Assembly (NCBI GenBank): GCA_966211815.1
Contig: CBIHOD010000015.1
Coordinates: 5,863-69,862, forward strand
Source of the DNA: JANPCX01 sp966211815
GTDB lineage: Bacteria; Pseudomonadota; Gammaproteobacteria; Burkholderiales; Burkholderiaceae_C
DNA length: 64,000 nt
Direction of reading: 5' to 3'
Of this stretch, positions 1 to 10,700 are shown one piece after another. Each line of letters begins with the position of its first letter. Position 1 is the first letter of the stretch. Under the pieces are notes generated by a model that was not told where the DNA came from, did not search any database, and saw only the letters and a list, made by a program, of their open reading frames with translations. Position numbers and translations under genes: made by a program.

Positions 1-966
1 CAGTTCCAGGCGGCGGCGCACGTTCTCGAAGCCGGACAGGGCGGCGGCCGCGGTGTCCGGCGCGACGCCGAGGTGCTCGGCCGCGGCGATCGCGGCCAGG
101 GCGTTGAGCTGGTTGTGCTCGCCGAGCAGATTCCATTCGACGCGGGCGATCTTCAGGCTGCCGCGCAGCACGTCGAAGGCGTCCGGCTCGCCGCGCGCGC
201 GCAGCTCGCCCGGCGTCTCCTTGCGGGCGCCGAAGCGCACCACCGGGGTCCAGCAGCCCTTGGCGAGCACGGCCTGCAGGTTCTCGTCCCGCGCGTTGAC
301 CACCAGGCGGCCGGTGGCGGGCACGGTGCGCACCAGGTGGTGGAACTGGCGCTCGATCGCGTGCAGGTCGTCGAAGATGTCGGCGTGGTCGAACTCCAGG
401 TTGTTGAGCACCGCGGTGCGCGGGCGGTAGTGCACGAACTTGCTGCGCTTGTCGAAGAAGGCGGTGTCGTATTCGTCCGCCTCGATCACGAACGGCGAAC
501 CGGGACGGGCGCCGCCCAGGCGGGCGGAGACGCCGAAGTTCAGCGGCACGCCGCCCACCAGGAAGCCGGGCCCGAGGCCGGCGTGGTCGAGGATGCGGGC
601 GAGCATCGACGTGGTGGTGGTCTTTCCGTGGGTGCCCGCCACCGCCAGCACGTGGCGGCCGGCCAGCACGTGCTCGGCCAGCCATTGCGGTCCGCTGGTG
701 TAGGGCAGGCCGGCGTCGAGGATGGCCTCCATCAGCTCGTTGCCGCGGCTGACGACGTTGCCGACGACGAAGATGTCCGGCTTGACCTGGGACAACTGGT
801 CGGCGCCGTAGCCTTCGATGAGGTCGATGCCCAGGCTGCGCAGCTGGTCGCTCATCGGCGGGTAGACCTGCGCGTCGCAGCCGGTGACCTGGTGGCCGGC
901 CTCGCGCGCCAGCGCGGCCAGGCCGCCCATGAAAGTGCCGCAGATGCCGAGGATGTGGATGTGCAT
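1..966 (-). CDS. mpl: UDP-N-acetylmuramate:L-alanyl-gamma-D-glutamyl-meso-diaminopimelate ligase (Mpl), partial
   Basis: Recycles murein tripeptide by ligating it to UDP-MurNAc in the cytoplasm. The 322 codons present begin MHIHILGICGTFMGGLA, the Mur-ligase/Mpl N-terminus with its Rossmann-like nucleotide-binding start. They continue through a P-loop-type GTHGKTTTT motif that binds ATP and an E-A-D-E-Y-D segment typical of Mpl rather than MurC. The C-terminal part lies beyond the left edge, so the gene is truncated by the window and not broken. The ATG at 966 is the only start in a good position. It is followed on the same strand by nothing visible; hemL lies 79 bp upstream on the same strand, but co-transcription is unproven. 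Confidence 0.95.
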   Translation of the reverse strand, partial: MHIHILGICGTFMGGLAALAREAGHQVTGCDAQVYPPMSDQLRSLGIDLIEGYGADQLSQVKPDIFVVGNVVSRGNELMEAILDAGLPYTSGPQWLAEHVLAGRHVLAVAGTHGKTTTTSMLARILDHAGLGPGFLVGGVPLNFGVSARLGGARPGSPFVIEADEYDTAFFDKRSKFVHYRPRTAVLNNLEFDHADIFDDLHAIERQFHHLVRTVPATGRLVVNARDENLQAVLAKGCWTPVVRFGARKETPGELRARGEPDAFDVLRGSLKIARVEWNLLGEHNQLNALAAIAAAEHLGVAPDTAAAALSGFENVRRRLEL

Positions 967-1045
967 GGGGATATCCGGTTGTTGTTCGCCGGCCGGCCGC
1001 GGATGGTAGGGGTTGGGTTGCGGCGGGCCTTCCTTGCGTGCCTGG

Positions 1046-2335
<1,290 letters not shown>

Positions 2336-2453
2336 GTTGGCGGTGGTGGGTTGGGGGTGGGCGGACGGTGGCGGCCGGCCGATGCCGGCGGTGGCCGGCG
2401 GGCCTGTCGTTTTCCAGTCCCGTGCCGTCGGGGTGCGCCGTGGATCGAACTGC

Positions 2454-3395
2454 TCAGTGGACTTGCCGGGGCGGGGCGCCGGGCGGCGGCGGCGCGGCGA
2501 CGTCGTGACCTTCGGCGCCCTCGTCCTCCTCGCCGGGCGGCAGGGCCCAGAAGAAGCGGTCCGGGACGACATTGCCCATGCCGGGCCGGAAGCCGGCATC
2601 GAGCGCCTGGTCCAGGAAGGCCAGGCATTCGCCAACGGCGGCGGGGAGGTCGGCCCCGGTGGCCAGCAGGGCGGCCAGCGCGGCCGAAAGCGTGTCGCCC
2701 GCACCCACGAAGCTCACGTCGAAGCGCTCGAACTTCTCGCCGGTGATCGCCCCCTGGGCCGAGGCGAGCACGTTGTCCAGGTTCTGGTCGGGCAGCGGCA
2801 CGCTGGTCACCAGGACGAAACGGGTGCCGTGCTCGGCGGCCGCGACAGCCAGTTCTCGCGGCGACGCGGGGCGGTCGGCCTCCCAGTCGGGCAGCAGGAA
2901 ATCGGTCAGCGTCTGGTGGCTGCCCACGAGCACCTCGGCCTGCGGCAGCACCAGCTCGCGGAAGGCTTCCAGGTAAGCCTGCTGGGCCTCTTCCTCGACC
3001 CAGGCCAGGTGGGGCATGTAGGCCACGAGCGGCACTTCGGGGTAGTCGGACAGGATCTCGGCCACCGCGCTGACGCCCTCGGCGGACCCGAGGAAGCCGA
3101 CTTTCCATCCGGCGATCGTGATGTCTTCCAGCGCGCTGCGCGCCTGCTCGGCGATCACATCGGCGTCGATGACGTGGTGGTCGAAGATCTCCGCCGTGTC
3201 GCGCATCACCACCGCGGTGACCACGGGCAGGGCGTGCGCGCCCATGGCGGCGACCGTGGCGACGTCGCCCGCCAGGCCGCCGGCGCCTGTCGGGTCACTG
3301 GCGTTGAAGACCATCACGCAACCGGGGCTCGCGCCCGCCGCGTCCTGGTCGGGGTTCTGGGTTTCGTCGGGAGAAGGAGGGGCGGCAGGCTTCAT
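2454..3395 (-). CDS. thiD: hydroxymethylpyrimidine/phosphomethylpyrimidine kinase (ThiD)
   Basis: Phosphorylates HMP and HMP-P in thiamine biosynthesis. The 313-aa PfkB/ribokinase-fold protein carries the N-terminal FNASDPTGAGG motif (residues about 29-39) that binds HMP and the C-terminal SFVGAGDTLSAALAALL motif with the catalytic Asp of the GAGD anion hole. The first about 25 residues (P/D-rich) and the last about 20 (P-rich) are extensions of no clear function. No thiE or thiG is nearby, so it is a stand-alone thiamine gene in front of hemL. It is divergent from the rubredoxin gene across a 161-bp intergenic region. Confidence 0.9.
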   Translation of the reverse strand: MKPAAPPSPDETQNPDQDAAGASPGCVMVFNASDPTGAGGLAGDVATVAAMGAHALPVVTAVVMRDTAEIFDHHVIDADVIAEQARSALEDITIAGWKVGFLGSAEGVSAVAEILSDYPEVPLVAYMPHLAWVEEEAQQAYLEAFRELVLPQAEVLVGSHQTLTDFLLPDWEADRPASPRELAVAAAEHGTRFVLVTSVPLPDQNLDNVLASAQGAITGEKFERFDVSFVGAGDTLSAALAALLATGADLPAAVGECLAFLDQALDAGFRPGMGNVVPDRFFWALPPGEEDEGAEGHDVAAPPPPGAPPRQVH

Positions 3396-3491
3396 GCAGG
3401 CAGGGTCCGATCGATCAAAACTGAAGTTGACGACATCCGTGCCAAACTTCTACGAAGGCGTGAGGAATGTTGCGTATGTGCCTACAAACTC

Positions 3492-3522
3492 TTGGCTTTT
3501 TGCCACAGTGCATCGCTACAAT
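3492..3522 (+). promoter_or_regulatory. possible sigma70-type promoter for rubredoxin/pil genes
   Basis: A TACAAT hexamer at 3517-3522 matches a -10 box and TTGGCT at 3492-3497 is a plausible -35, with a 19-bp spacer that is slightly long. The stretch is AT-richer than its surroundings and lies 34 bp upstream of the rubredoxin start. This rests on consensus matching only. Confidence 0.3.
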
Positions 3523-3556
3523 CTGAATCCATTGTAGTGAACTCAAGAAAAATCAA

Positions 3557-3730
3557 GTGACCGAACCGCGTACCTGGATGTGTTTAATTTGCGGCTGGAT
3601 ATACGATGAGGCCGCAGGTGATCCGGAACACGGCATCGCACCGGGAACCCCTTGGGACGCTGTCCCGATGAACTGGACCTGCCCGGAATGCGGCGCCCGA
3701 AAAGAAGACTTCGAGATGGTGGCGTTCTAA
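3557..3730 (+). CDS. rubredoxin
   Basis: Small one-iron electron carrier. The 57-aa product has both Cys-x-x-Cys knuckles: MCLICGWIYDE at the N-terminus and WTCPECGARKEDFEMV near the C-terminus, the four ligands of an Fe(SCys)4 centre. It also has the conserved GIAPGTPWDAVP segment between them. The GTG at 3557 is preferred (AAGAAAA-type purine-rich stretch upstream, sequence before CLICG resembles relatives); an in-frame ATG at 3578 would leave only two residues before the first Cys and is less likely. It sits immediately upstream of pilG, an arrangement frequent in Burkholderiales; any role in pilus function is unproven. Confidence 0.93.
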   Translation: MTEPRTWMCLICGWIYDEAAGDPEHGIAPGTPWDAVPMNWTCPECGARKEDFEMVAF

Positions 3731-3812
3731 GCTAAGCGGTCGGCCAGTGTTCCCCCCGGCAAGCTGTGAGCACGCACTCGTTACATTCAAGAATCGTTGA
3801 GGAGAACGTTGG

Positions 3813-4232
3813 GTGATGGATGCAAGCCAAGCGAGTGCAAGCCCAGCTGGCGGTTCTTCGATCAAGGTGCTGGTCATCGACGACAGCAATACCATCAGGC
3901 GCAGTGCGGAGATTTTCCTCAAGCAAGGCGGATATGAAGTATTGCTGGCCGAGGATGGTTTCGATGCACTGGCCAAAGTCAACGATCATCAACCCGATTT
4001 AATCTTTTGCGACATTTTGATGCCGCGCCTCGATGGTTATCAAACCTGCGCCATCATTAAAAGAAATGCCAAATTTGCCGAAGTACCGGTCATCATGCTG
4101 TCTTCCAAAGACGGCTTGTTCGACAAGGCCCGGGGCAGGATGGTGGGGTCGCAGGATTACCTGACCAAGCCTTTCACGAAAGACCAGCTGCTGCAGGCGG
4201 TGGAGCAACACCGCCGCGGCGCTGCCGGATAA
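3813..4232 (+). CDS. pilG: PilG-type response regulator of the type IV pilus chemosensory system
   Basis: Single-domain CheY-like receiver, about 139 aa, thought to receive phosphate from ChpA and stimulate pilus extension. Acidic residues VIDDS (about 22-25), phospho-acceptor D67 in IFCDILMPRLDG, S/T in MLSSK and K119 in DYLTKPF are all present. A GAGGAG Shine-Dalgarno at 3799-3804 is 8 nt before the GTG at 3813 and 11 nt before the ATG at 3816; both starts are possible and differ by one residue. First gene of the pilG-pilH-pilI-pilJ-chpA operon; its codon use near 4000 is AT-richer than the neighbours. Confidence 0.92.
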   Translation: MMDASQASASPAGGSSIKVLVIDDSNTIRRSAEIFLKQGGYEVLLAEDGFDALAKVNDHQPDLIFCDILMPRLDGYQTCAIIKRNAKFAEVPVIMLSSKDGLFDKARGRMVGSQDYLTKPFTKDQLLQAVEQHRRGAAG

Positions 4233-4316
4233 CCCATTGGCGGGCGGGCGCGGGATGGAATCCGGCGCGCGCTTCGGCGACAACTGCCGTTGGCGGTGCT
4301 GGATGGAGATTGAGAC

Positions 4317-4682
4317 ATGCCTGTGAAAAAAATTCTTCTGGTCGACGACTCGAAAACCGAGCTGCATTACCTGAGCGACGTGCTCGGCAAACTCGGGTTC
4401 ACCGTGCGCACCGCCGAAAACGGCGAAGACGCGATGCGCCGGTTGGGCGAGGAAAAGCCCGACTTGATCCTGATGGACGTCGTCATGCCAGGCCAGAACG
4501 GCTTCCAGCTCACGCGCGCCATCACGCGCGACCCGCGCTTCGCCGACGTCCCCGTCATCATGTGCACCAGCAAGAACCAGGAGACGGACCGGGTCTGGGG
4601 CATGCGCCAGGGGGCCCGGGACTACATCGTCAAACCCGTCGATCCAGACGAACTCGTTGCCAAAATCCGCGCCTTCGGCTGA
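4317..4682 (+). CDS. pilH: PilH-type response regulator
   Basis: Second CheY-like receiver of the Pil-Chp system, in Pseudomonas linked to pilus retraction or to acting as a phosphate sink. The 121-aa receiver has the DDS acidic pocket at residues 10-12, phospho-acceptor D54 in ILMDVVMPGQNG, CTSK switch residue and K106 in DYIVKPVDP. No output domain. It follows pilG by 84 bp and precedes pilI by 53 bp. The order G-H-I-J-L(ChpA) and the short receivers make PilH far more likely than a generic CheY. Confidence 0.92.
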   Translation: MPVKKILLVDDSKTELHYLSDVLGKLGFTVRTAENGEDAMRRLGEEKPDLILMDVVMPGQNGFQLTRAITRDPRFADVPVIMCTSKNQETDRVWGMRQGARDYIVKPVDPDELVAKIRAFG

Positions 4683-4735
4683 AAAACGCCGGGCTTATTC
4701 CAACGAATACCTGCCTGAACGCGGACTCATAGTCG

Positions 4736-5272
4736 ATGGCCAATAAGGAAGCACTGAGGGAACTTCAGAGTCGCTTGGCTGAGCGCCTCAAGCTCGCCCG
4801 TACGCAGGAACGGGGCAAATCCTGGTTGGCCGTGGAAGCCGCGGGCCGCGGTTTCCTGCTCCCGTTGAAGGACGCCGGCGAGATCTTCCCCTTCTCCGGC
4901 ATCCTCCCCGTCCCCCATTCGCTGTCGTGGTTCCTGGGCGTGGCCAACCTTCGCGGCCACTTGCACGGCGTGGTCGACTTGTCGAGGTTCCTGGGGATCG
5001 AGGCCACGGGAAGGCAGGCCGGGGATGCGGGCCGGGACGTGTCGCGCCTGGTGGCTTTCAACGCCGGCCTTGAAATCAACTGCGCCTTGCTGGTCGACAA
5101 GCTCGCCGGCCTGCGCAACGTGACCCAGCTGTTGCCCGATTCCTCGGCCAACCCCGAGGGCGCACCGCCTTTCGTCGGCCAGCGCTACCGGGATGCCGGG
5201 GGGCGCCTGTGGCAAGAGTTGAGCCTTTCCGCGCTGGCGGAGAGCGAGGCATTTCTGAAAATCGTAGGTTGA
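4736..5272 (+). CDS. pilI: PilI, CheW-like adaptor of the Pil-Chp system
   Basis: Couples the PilJ receptor to the ChpA kinase. The 178-aa protein is a single CheW domain: a short helical N-terminus (residues 1-30), then the beta-rich domain with FLLPLKDAGEIFP and the diagnostic FLGVANLRGHLHGVVDLSRFLG (residues about 63-84). The product length suits PilI. It starts at the ATG at 4736, 53 bp after pilH, and is followed 51 bp later by pilJ. No unusual features. Confidence 0.9.
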   Translation: MANKEALRELQSRLAERLKLARTQERGKSWLAVEAAGRGFLLPLKDAGEIFPFSGILPVPHSLSWFLGVANLRGHLHGVVDLSRFLGIEATGRQAGDAGRDVSRLVAFNAGLEINCALLVDKLAGLRNVTQLLPDSSANPEGAPPFVGQRYRDAGGRLWQELSLSALAESEAFLKIVG

Positions 5273-5323
5273 TACTTCAGCCTGTTACCTGTATCGAGTG
5301 GGACGAGACCTGACGAGGGCCAT

Positions 5324-7651
5324 ATGAGCTTCCTGAAAAAAATCGGATTGGGCAAAGACCGCAACGGGCACGAGGAAGGCGACGTCCTAGCCGAAGGCGC
5401 CGGCTTTGACGCGGAAGAAGCCCGTCCGGCCCTGGACTCGATGGAATCCCCCATGGAGCGCACCGCCGCCTTGCACGGCAACTCGGTGCAGCAGTCGGGC
5501 AACTCCATCATCACCGAGGCGGCTCCTTCCGAACTGGCCGATTTTTCCGAGACCCGCGTCCAAGGTGTCGACGGCCTGCCGTCGTCCCCGGCCGACAGCG
5601 GGCTGCCGTTGATCGGCAACCGCCCGGCCGCCGAACAGCAGCGCATCCTGGGTTTCCTGGGCCTGCTGGGCCTGGTGGGGCTGGTCGCCACCACGGTGTA
5701 CTCGTTGAATTCCGCCGACAAGGGTTCGGCCCAGGTCGCGGCCACCGGCCAGGCGCTGATGCAGTCGCAGCGTCTCGCGAAGTCGGTGTCCCAGGCCCTC
5801 GTGGGCAGCCCGCAGGCCTTCCCCGAAGTGCGCGAGAGCACCGAAGTGCTCGCCAAGACGGTCCGAGGCCTGAAGGACGGCAACGCCGAGTTGACCCCCG
5901 CCCCGGCCAGCGTCCAGGAGACCCTGGCGCCGATGCTTCCCCTGGTGGACCGCGCCGAGAAGAACGCCAACACCGTGGTCGGGCAGCAGCAGATCCTGAC
6001 GCAGGTCGGGCAGGCGTTGCGCACCATCAACCGCCAGTCCTCCGACCTCCTGGAAACCGCGGAAACGGTCTCTTCCCTCAAGCTTCAGCAGGAAGCGACA
6101 TCGGCGGAGTTGTCCGCGGTCGGCCAACTGGTGATGTTGACGCAGCGCATCGGCAAGAGCGCGAACGAATTCCTGACGGTGGAAGGCGTGAGCCCGGAGG
6201 CGGTGTTCCTGCTGGGCAAGGACTTGAACTCCTTCCGCGAAATCGCCCAAGGCTTGTTGCAAGGCAACGCCGAGCTGCGCCTGCCGGGCACGAAGGATGC
6301 GCAGACCAAGGAGCGGCTGACGCTGCTGATCAAGCAATACGAAGAGACGCGCGCCCAGGCCGGCACGATTCTGGGCAACTTGCAGGGCCTGGTTTCCGCG
6401 CGTGAAGCGCAGGCGGCCATCATCGCCGACAGCGAACCGCTGCGCAAAGGCCTGGAGGGCGTGCAGGAGCGGCTGGGCCGGGAAACCGGTTTCGGCGGTG
6501 CGGCTTTCCTGCTGCTGTTGCTTTCCGCGGGCGTCATCATCGCCAGCGGCGCCGGCCTGCTGCGCCTGTACGTGAGCGACCAGCGCCAGCGTGCGGCGCT
6601 CGCCGAGAACCAGCGCTTGGAAGCGGAACGCCAGGAGCAGGAAGCCAAGCGCGTCAACGACGCCAACCAGGCTGCGATTTTGCGATTGATGAACGAACTG
6701 CAGACGGTGGCGGAAGGCGACTTGACGCAGCAGGCGACGGTGACGGAAGACATCACGGGCGCGATCGCCGACTCGGTGAACTACACGGTGGAAGAGCTGC
6801 GTACGCTGGTGTCGCAGGTGCAGGGCACGGTGTCGCGGGTGACCGAGACGACGCAGCAGGTGGAAGCCACGTCGACCGAGCTGCTGGCCGCGTCGACCGA
6901 GCAGCTGCACGAGATCCGCCAGACCGGTGAAGCGGTGCTGCAGATGGCGACCCGAATCAACGAGGTGTCCGCACAGGCGCAGGAAACCGTGGACGTTGCG
7001 CGCCAATCGCTGGAAGCGGCCGAGACCGGCCGTCAGGCGGTGCAGAACACGATCGGCGGTATGAACTCCATCCGCGAGCAGATCCAGGAAACCTCCAAGC
7101 GGATCAAGCGGCTGGGCGAGTCGTCGCAGGAGATCGGTGAAATCACCGAGCTGATTTCCGACATTACCGAGCAGACGAACGTGCTGGCCCTGAACGCCGC
7201 CATCCAGGCGGCCTCCGCCGGCGAAGCGGGCCGGGGCTTCTCGGTGGTTGCGGAAGAAGTGCAGCGCCTCGCGGAACGCTCCGGCGACGCGACGCGCCAG
7301 ATCGCGGCCCTGGTGAAGACCATTCAGACCGACACCCAGGACGCGGTGGGCGCGATGGAACGTTCGACGCAGGGTGTGGTGGAAGGTACCCGGCTGACCG
7401 ACGCGGCAGGTTCCGCGCTCGGCGACATCGACCGCGTGTCGCGCCGCCTCGCCGAGCTGATCGACCAGATTTCCAACCAGGCGCTCAGCGAAGCGCAATC
7501 CGCCAACGTGGTGGCCGCCAACATCCAGCACATTTTCGCGGTGACGGAGCAGACCGGAGAAGGCACCCGCTCCACGGCCCAGATGGTGCGCGAACTCTCC
7601 AAGACCGCGGAAGAACTCAAGCAGTCCGTGGCGCGATTCAAGATCGAATAA
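5324..7651 (+). CDS. pilJ: PilJ, methyl-accepting receptor of the Pil-Chp system
   Basis: Membrane chemoreceptor of 775 aa that feeds ChpA. Order: a 100-residue cytoplasmic N-terminal extension rich in D/E/S (long for PilJ), TM1 about 107-128, periplasmic helical PilJ-type domain about 130-385 with two similar halves (each with a Q-S/T-QR-I/L-xKS motif, as in QSQRLAKSV and LTQRIGKSA), TM2 about 390-412, HAMP region, then the long coiled signalling domain. The hairpin tip near 611-655 reads TEQTNVLALNAAIQAASAG and EEVQRLAERS. Glutamine replaces the usual Glu in NAAI(E)AA, as in other PilJ proteins. Operon position between pilI and chpA supports the call. Confidence 0.95.
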   Translation: MSFLKKIGLGKDRNGHEEGDVLAEGAGFDAEEARPALDSMESPMERTAALHGNSVQQSGNSIITEAAPSELADFSETRVQGVDGLPSSPADSGLPLIGNRPAAEQQRILGFLGLLGLVGLVATTVYSLNSADKGSAQVAATGQALMQSQRLAKSVSQALVGSPQAFPEVRESTEVLAKTVRGLKDGNAELTPAPASVQETLAPMLPLVDRAEKNANTVVGQQQILTQVGQALRTINRQSSDLLETAETVSSLKLQQEATSAELSAVGQLVMLTQRIGKSANEFLTVEGVSPEAVFLLGKDLNSFREIAQGLLQGNAELRLPGTKDAQTKERLTLLIKQYEETRAQAGTILGNLQGLVSAREAQAAIIADSEPLRKGLEGVQERLGRETGFGGAAFLLLLLSAGVIIASGAGLLRLYVSDQRQRAALAENQRLEAERQEQEAKRVNDANQAAILRLMNELQTVAEGDLTQQATVTEDITGAIADSVNYTVEELRTLVSQVQGTVSRVTETTQQVEATSTELLAASTEQLHEIRQTGEAVLQMATRINEVSAQAQETVDVARQSLEAAETGRQAVQNTIGGMNSIREQIQETSKRIKRLGESSQEIGEITELISDITEQTNVLALNAAIQAASAGEAGRGFSVVAEEVQRLAERSGDATRQIAALVKTIQTDTQDAVGAMERSTQGVVEGTRLTDAAGSALGDIDRVSRRLAELIDQISNQALSEAQSANVVAANIQHIFAVTEQTGEGTRSTAQMVRELSKTAEELKQSVARFKIE

Positions 7652-7719
7652 GTTCCCGCTGCCGGGGGGCGACGATCAGTCCGCGACCGAACTACTGACG
7701 AAAGACGACAAGGCACCGG

Positions 7720-10700
7720 ATGCACACTCCCACCCGTGACATCGATTCCAGCACCGACCTGAGCGCACTGGCCTGGGTCCACGATGAGTTGCGCCGCTCC
7801 CTGGATGCGGCGCACAAGTCCTTGCGCCGTTTCGTCAAGGAATCCGAGGCCATGGCGGGGGCCGATGTCGATGCGGTGGACCCGAGCGTCCTGCGCAGCG
7901 CCCGTGCCCAGATCCACCAGGGTGTGGGCGCCCTTGAACTGGTCGGGTTGTCCGCCGCCGCGACCTTGCTCCGCGCGAGCGAGGCGGCCGTCCAGCGTTA
8001 CATCGCCAAACCCGGCAAGCTCACATCGCTGGTGGTGGACGACATCGAGAAAGCCTCCTTCGCGCTGCTCGACTACCTGTCGCGCCTGCTGGCCGGCTCG
8101 CCCATCTCGCCGCTGTCCCTGTTCCCGCAATACCGTGCGGTCCAGGAGATCGCCGGCGCCGACCGCATTCATCCCGCCGACCTGTGGACGGTGGATTGGC
8201 AATGGCACAACCTGCCGAGCGATCCCACCGCGGTCGCTCGCGAACCGGACGCCGCCACCCAGTCCGCGCTCGAGCAGCAGATGCTCACGATGATGCGGGG
8301 CGCGTCGAACAAGGTTTTCGCCCGGATGAGCGACATCTTCGCCGGCCTGGGCGAAGGCTCCGCGCAAGCCCAGACCGCCGCCTTGTGGAAATTGGCTGCC
8401 GCCGCCTTCGAGGCCCAGGCCACCGGCCTGCTCAAGCCCGACGTCTACAGCAAGCGGCTGGCCTCGCGTCTGCTGTCCCAATTGCGCCTCGTCGCCAAGG
8501 GCGACGGCGACGCGGCCGTCTCCGAGCGTTTGGCGCAGGACATCCTCTTCTTCTGCGCCCAGTCCGCGTCGCCCGGCGCCGGCCAGGACGCGCCGCGGCT
8601 GGCGACCGTGCGCCAGTATTGGCGGCTTTCCCAGAACCCGCCCGCCGACTACACCAAGAGTTCGCTGGGCCGCTTCGATCCGAGCTGGCTGGCCCAGGCG
8701 CGCAAACGCGTCGCCGCGGCCAAGGATTCCTGGTCCGCCGTGGCCGGCGCCGAGATGCACCGCTTGACCGGCCTGGCCGAGCAGTTCTCGCTGGTCGGCG
8801 ATTCCCTCAAGCGGCTGTTCCCGTCGGGCGAGGTCCTGGCGGCCGAACTGCAGCAAGCGGTCGCGATGACCCAGCAAAGCGGGTCGGCCCCTCCCGCGCC
8901 GATGGCGATGGAAGTGGCGACCAGCCTGCTTTACCTGGAGGCTTGCCTGGAAGACGGCGAGCTCGATTCCGACGGGCAGGCCGAGCGCGTCGCGCGGTTG
9001 TCGCAGCGCCTGTCGGCGGTGCGCCGGGGCGAGGCCTCCGAGCCCCTGGAACCCTGGATCGAAGACCTCTACAGGCGGGTCTCCGACCGCCAGACCATGG
9101 GCAGCGTGGTCCAGGAACTGAGGGCCTCGCTGTCCGAAGCCGAAAAGCAGATCGACCTGTTCTTCCGCGACCCGACCAAGCGCGAAGTGCTCGTGTCCGT
9201 GCCGAACCAGCTCTCGTCGATGCGCGGGGTGCTTTCCGTGCTCGGCATGGACCAGGCCGCCGCGGCCTTGCTGCGCATGCGCGACGAGGTCGATGGCCTG
9301 GCTTCCACCGAGATCGACCAGGCGCACATCCGGGATGCGGGCGTCTTCGACCGCCTGGCCGGCAACCTCGGCGCGCTGGGTTTCCTGATCGACATGCTCA
9401 GCGTGCAGCCCAACCTGGTGAAGTCGCTGTTCGTCTACGACCCGCAGGCCGGCGTGCTTGCGCCCGTGATGGGCCGCGGGAACGGTGCGCAGGGCGAGCC
9501 CCAGCGTTCCAGCCTGCCGCAGGTGGAGCCCCGCCTGATCGAGCAGGTGCAGTCGCTGTCGCTGAACGCGGTCCGGGACGACGTGCCGCTGGCGGAAGTC
9601 ACCCGCGACCTGGAACGGTTGTCACAGGAAGCCCATGCGGCCGACCAACCGGGCCTGGCCGCCATGGCCTCGACCGCCCAGACCGCTTTGCAGCAGGCCG
9701 TCGATGACGAGGATGCTTCCGCCGTGCGGGGAGATGTGTCCGAGGCCTTGGCCGATTTCGTCCACACCGCGTCCGGCCCCATCGGCCTGGATGACATCCC
9801 CCCGGCGCCGCCGGCCGCCGCCAAAGCGCCGGCATCCTCGCCGGCTGTGCCCAGCCACAGCCTCGACGAAGACCCCGAAATGCGGGAGATCTTCCTCGAA
9901 GAAGCCCGGGAAGTGCTCGACACCGCGCGCACGGCGCTTGACGCCTTGCGCCAAGGGCCCGGCGAACTGGCCGAGCTGACCACGCTGCGGCGTGCCTTCC
10001 ACACCCTCAAAGGCAGCTCGCGCATGGTGGGCCTGGTGGAATTCGGCGACGCCGCCTGGACCGGCGAGCAGATCTACAACACCCGCCTGGCCGAGCCCGC
10101 GTCCGACGACGCCGCATTGACGGAATTCACCGATTGGGCGCTGGACCACCTGGCCCAATGGGTGGAGGACATCGCGACCGGCCAGGACGCGAACCGCAAG
10201 TCCAGCACCATGGCCCAGGCCGCCGAAGCGCTCAAGGGCGCGGCTCCGCCGGTGCAGCTCGAATCCCAGCAAGCCGCGGCGACGCAGCCCGCGGCGCTGC
10301 AGCCTCCGGTGGCCGCGCCTTTGCCGGTCGTGGAGGAACTGCTCTCGAAGATCGACCTCTCCTTGGGCTCGCCGGCCGCGCCCGAGGCGACCGACCGGCC
10401 CGATCGCCAACCCGAGTTCCAACTGCCGCCTTTGACGCTGCCCGACGCCGCCTCAGCGCCGCCCGTGCCGGAGCCCGCGGTCGAAGAAATCGCGCTCGAC
10501 CTTTCCGCGCTGGACGGGCTTTCGCTGAACACTGACATCCCTTCCGCGGAAGCCATCGAGCTGCCGGAGGCCGCCGAACTGCCGGAAACCGCCGAGTTGC
10601 CCGAAGTGTCAGGCGACGCATCCGAAGCGATGCCTCCGCTGCCGGTGCAAGACAGGACGAACTGGGCGAACACCGACTATCCGCTGATGCTGGAGGCTTT

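Noticed and set aside
2336..2704. Upstream extension of hemL by 123 codons
   Set aside because: The extension is Arg/Pro-rich and overlaps the thiD 3' region; HemL homology begins only at about 2335.
3396..3556. Possible thiamine (TPP) riboswitch upstream of thiD
   Set aside because: The conserved CUGAGA and related TPP-box sequences were not found on the minus strand of this gap.
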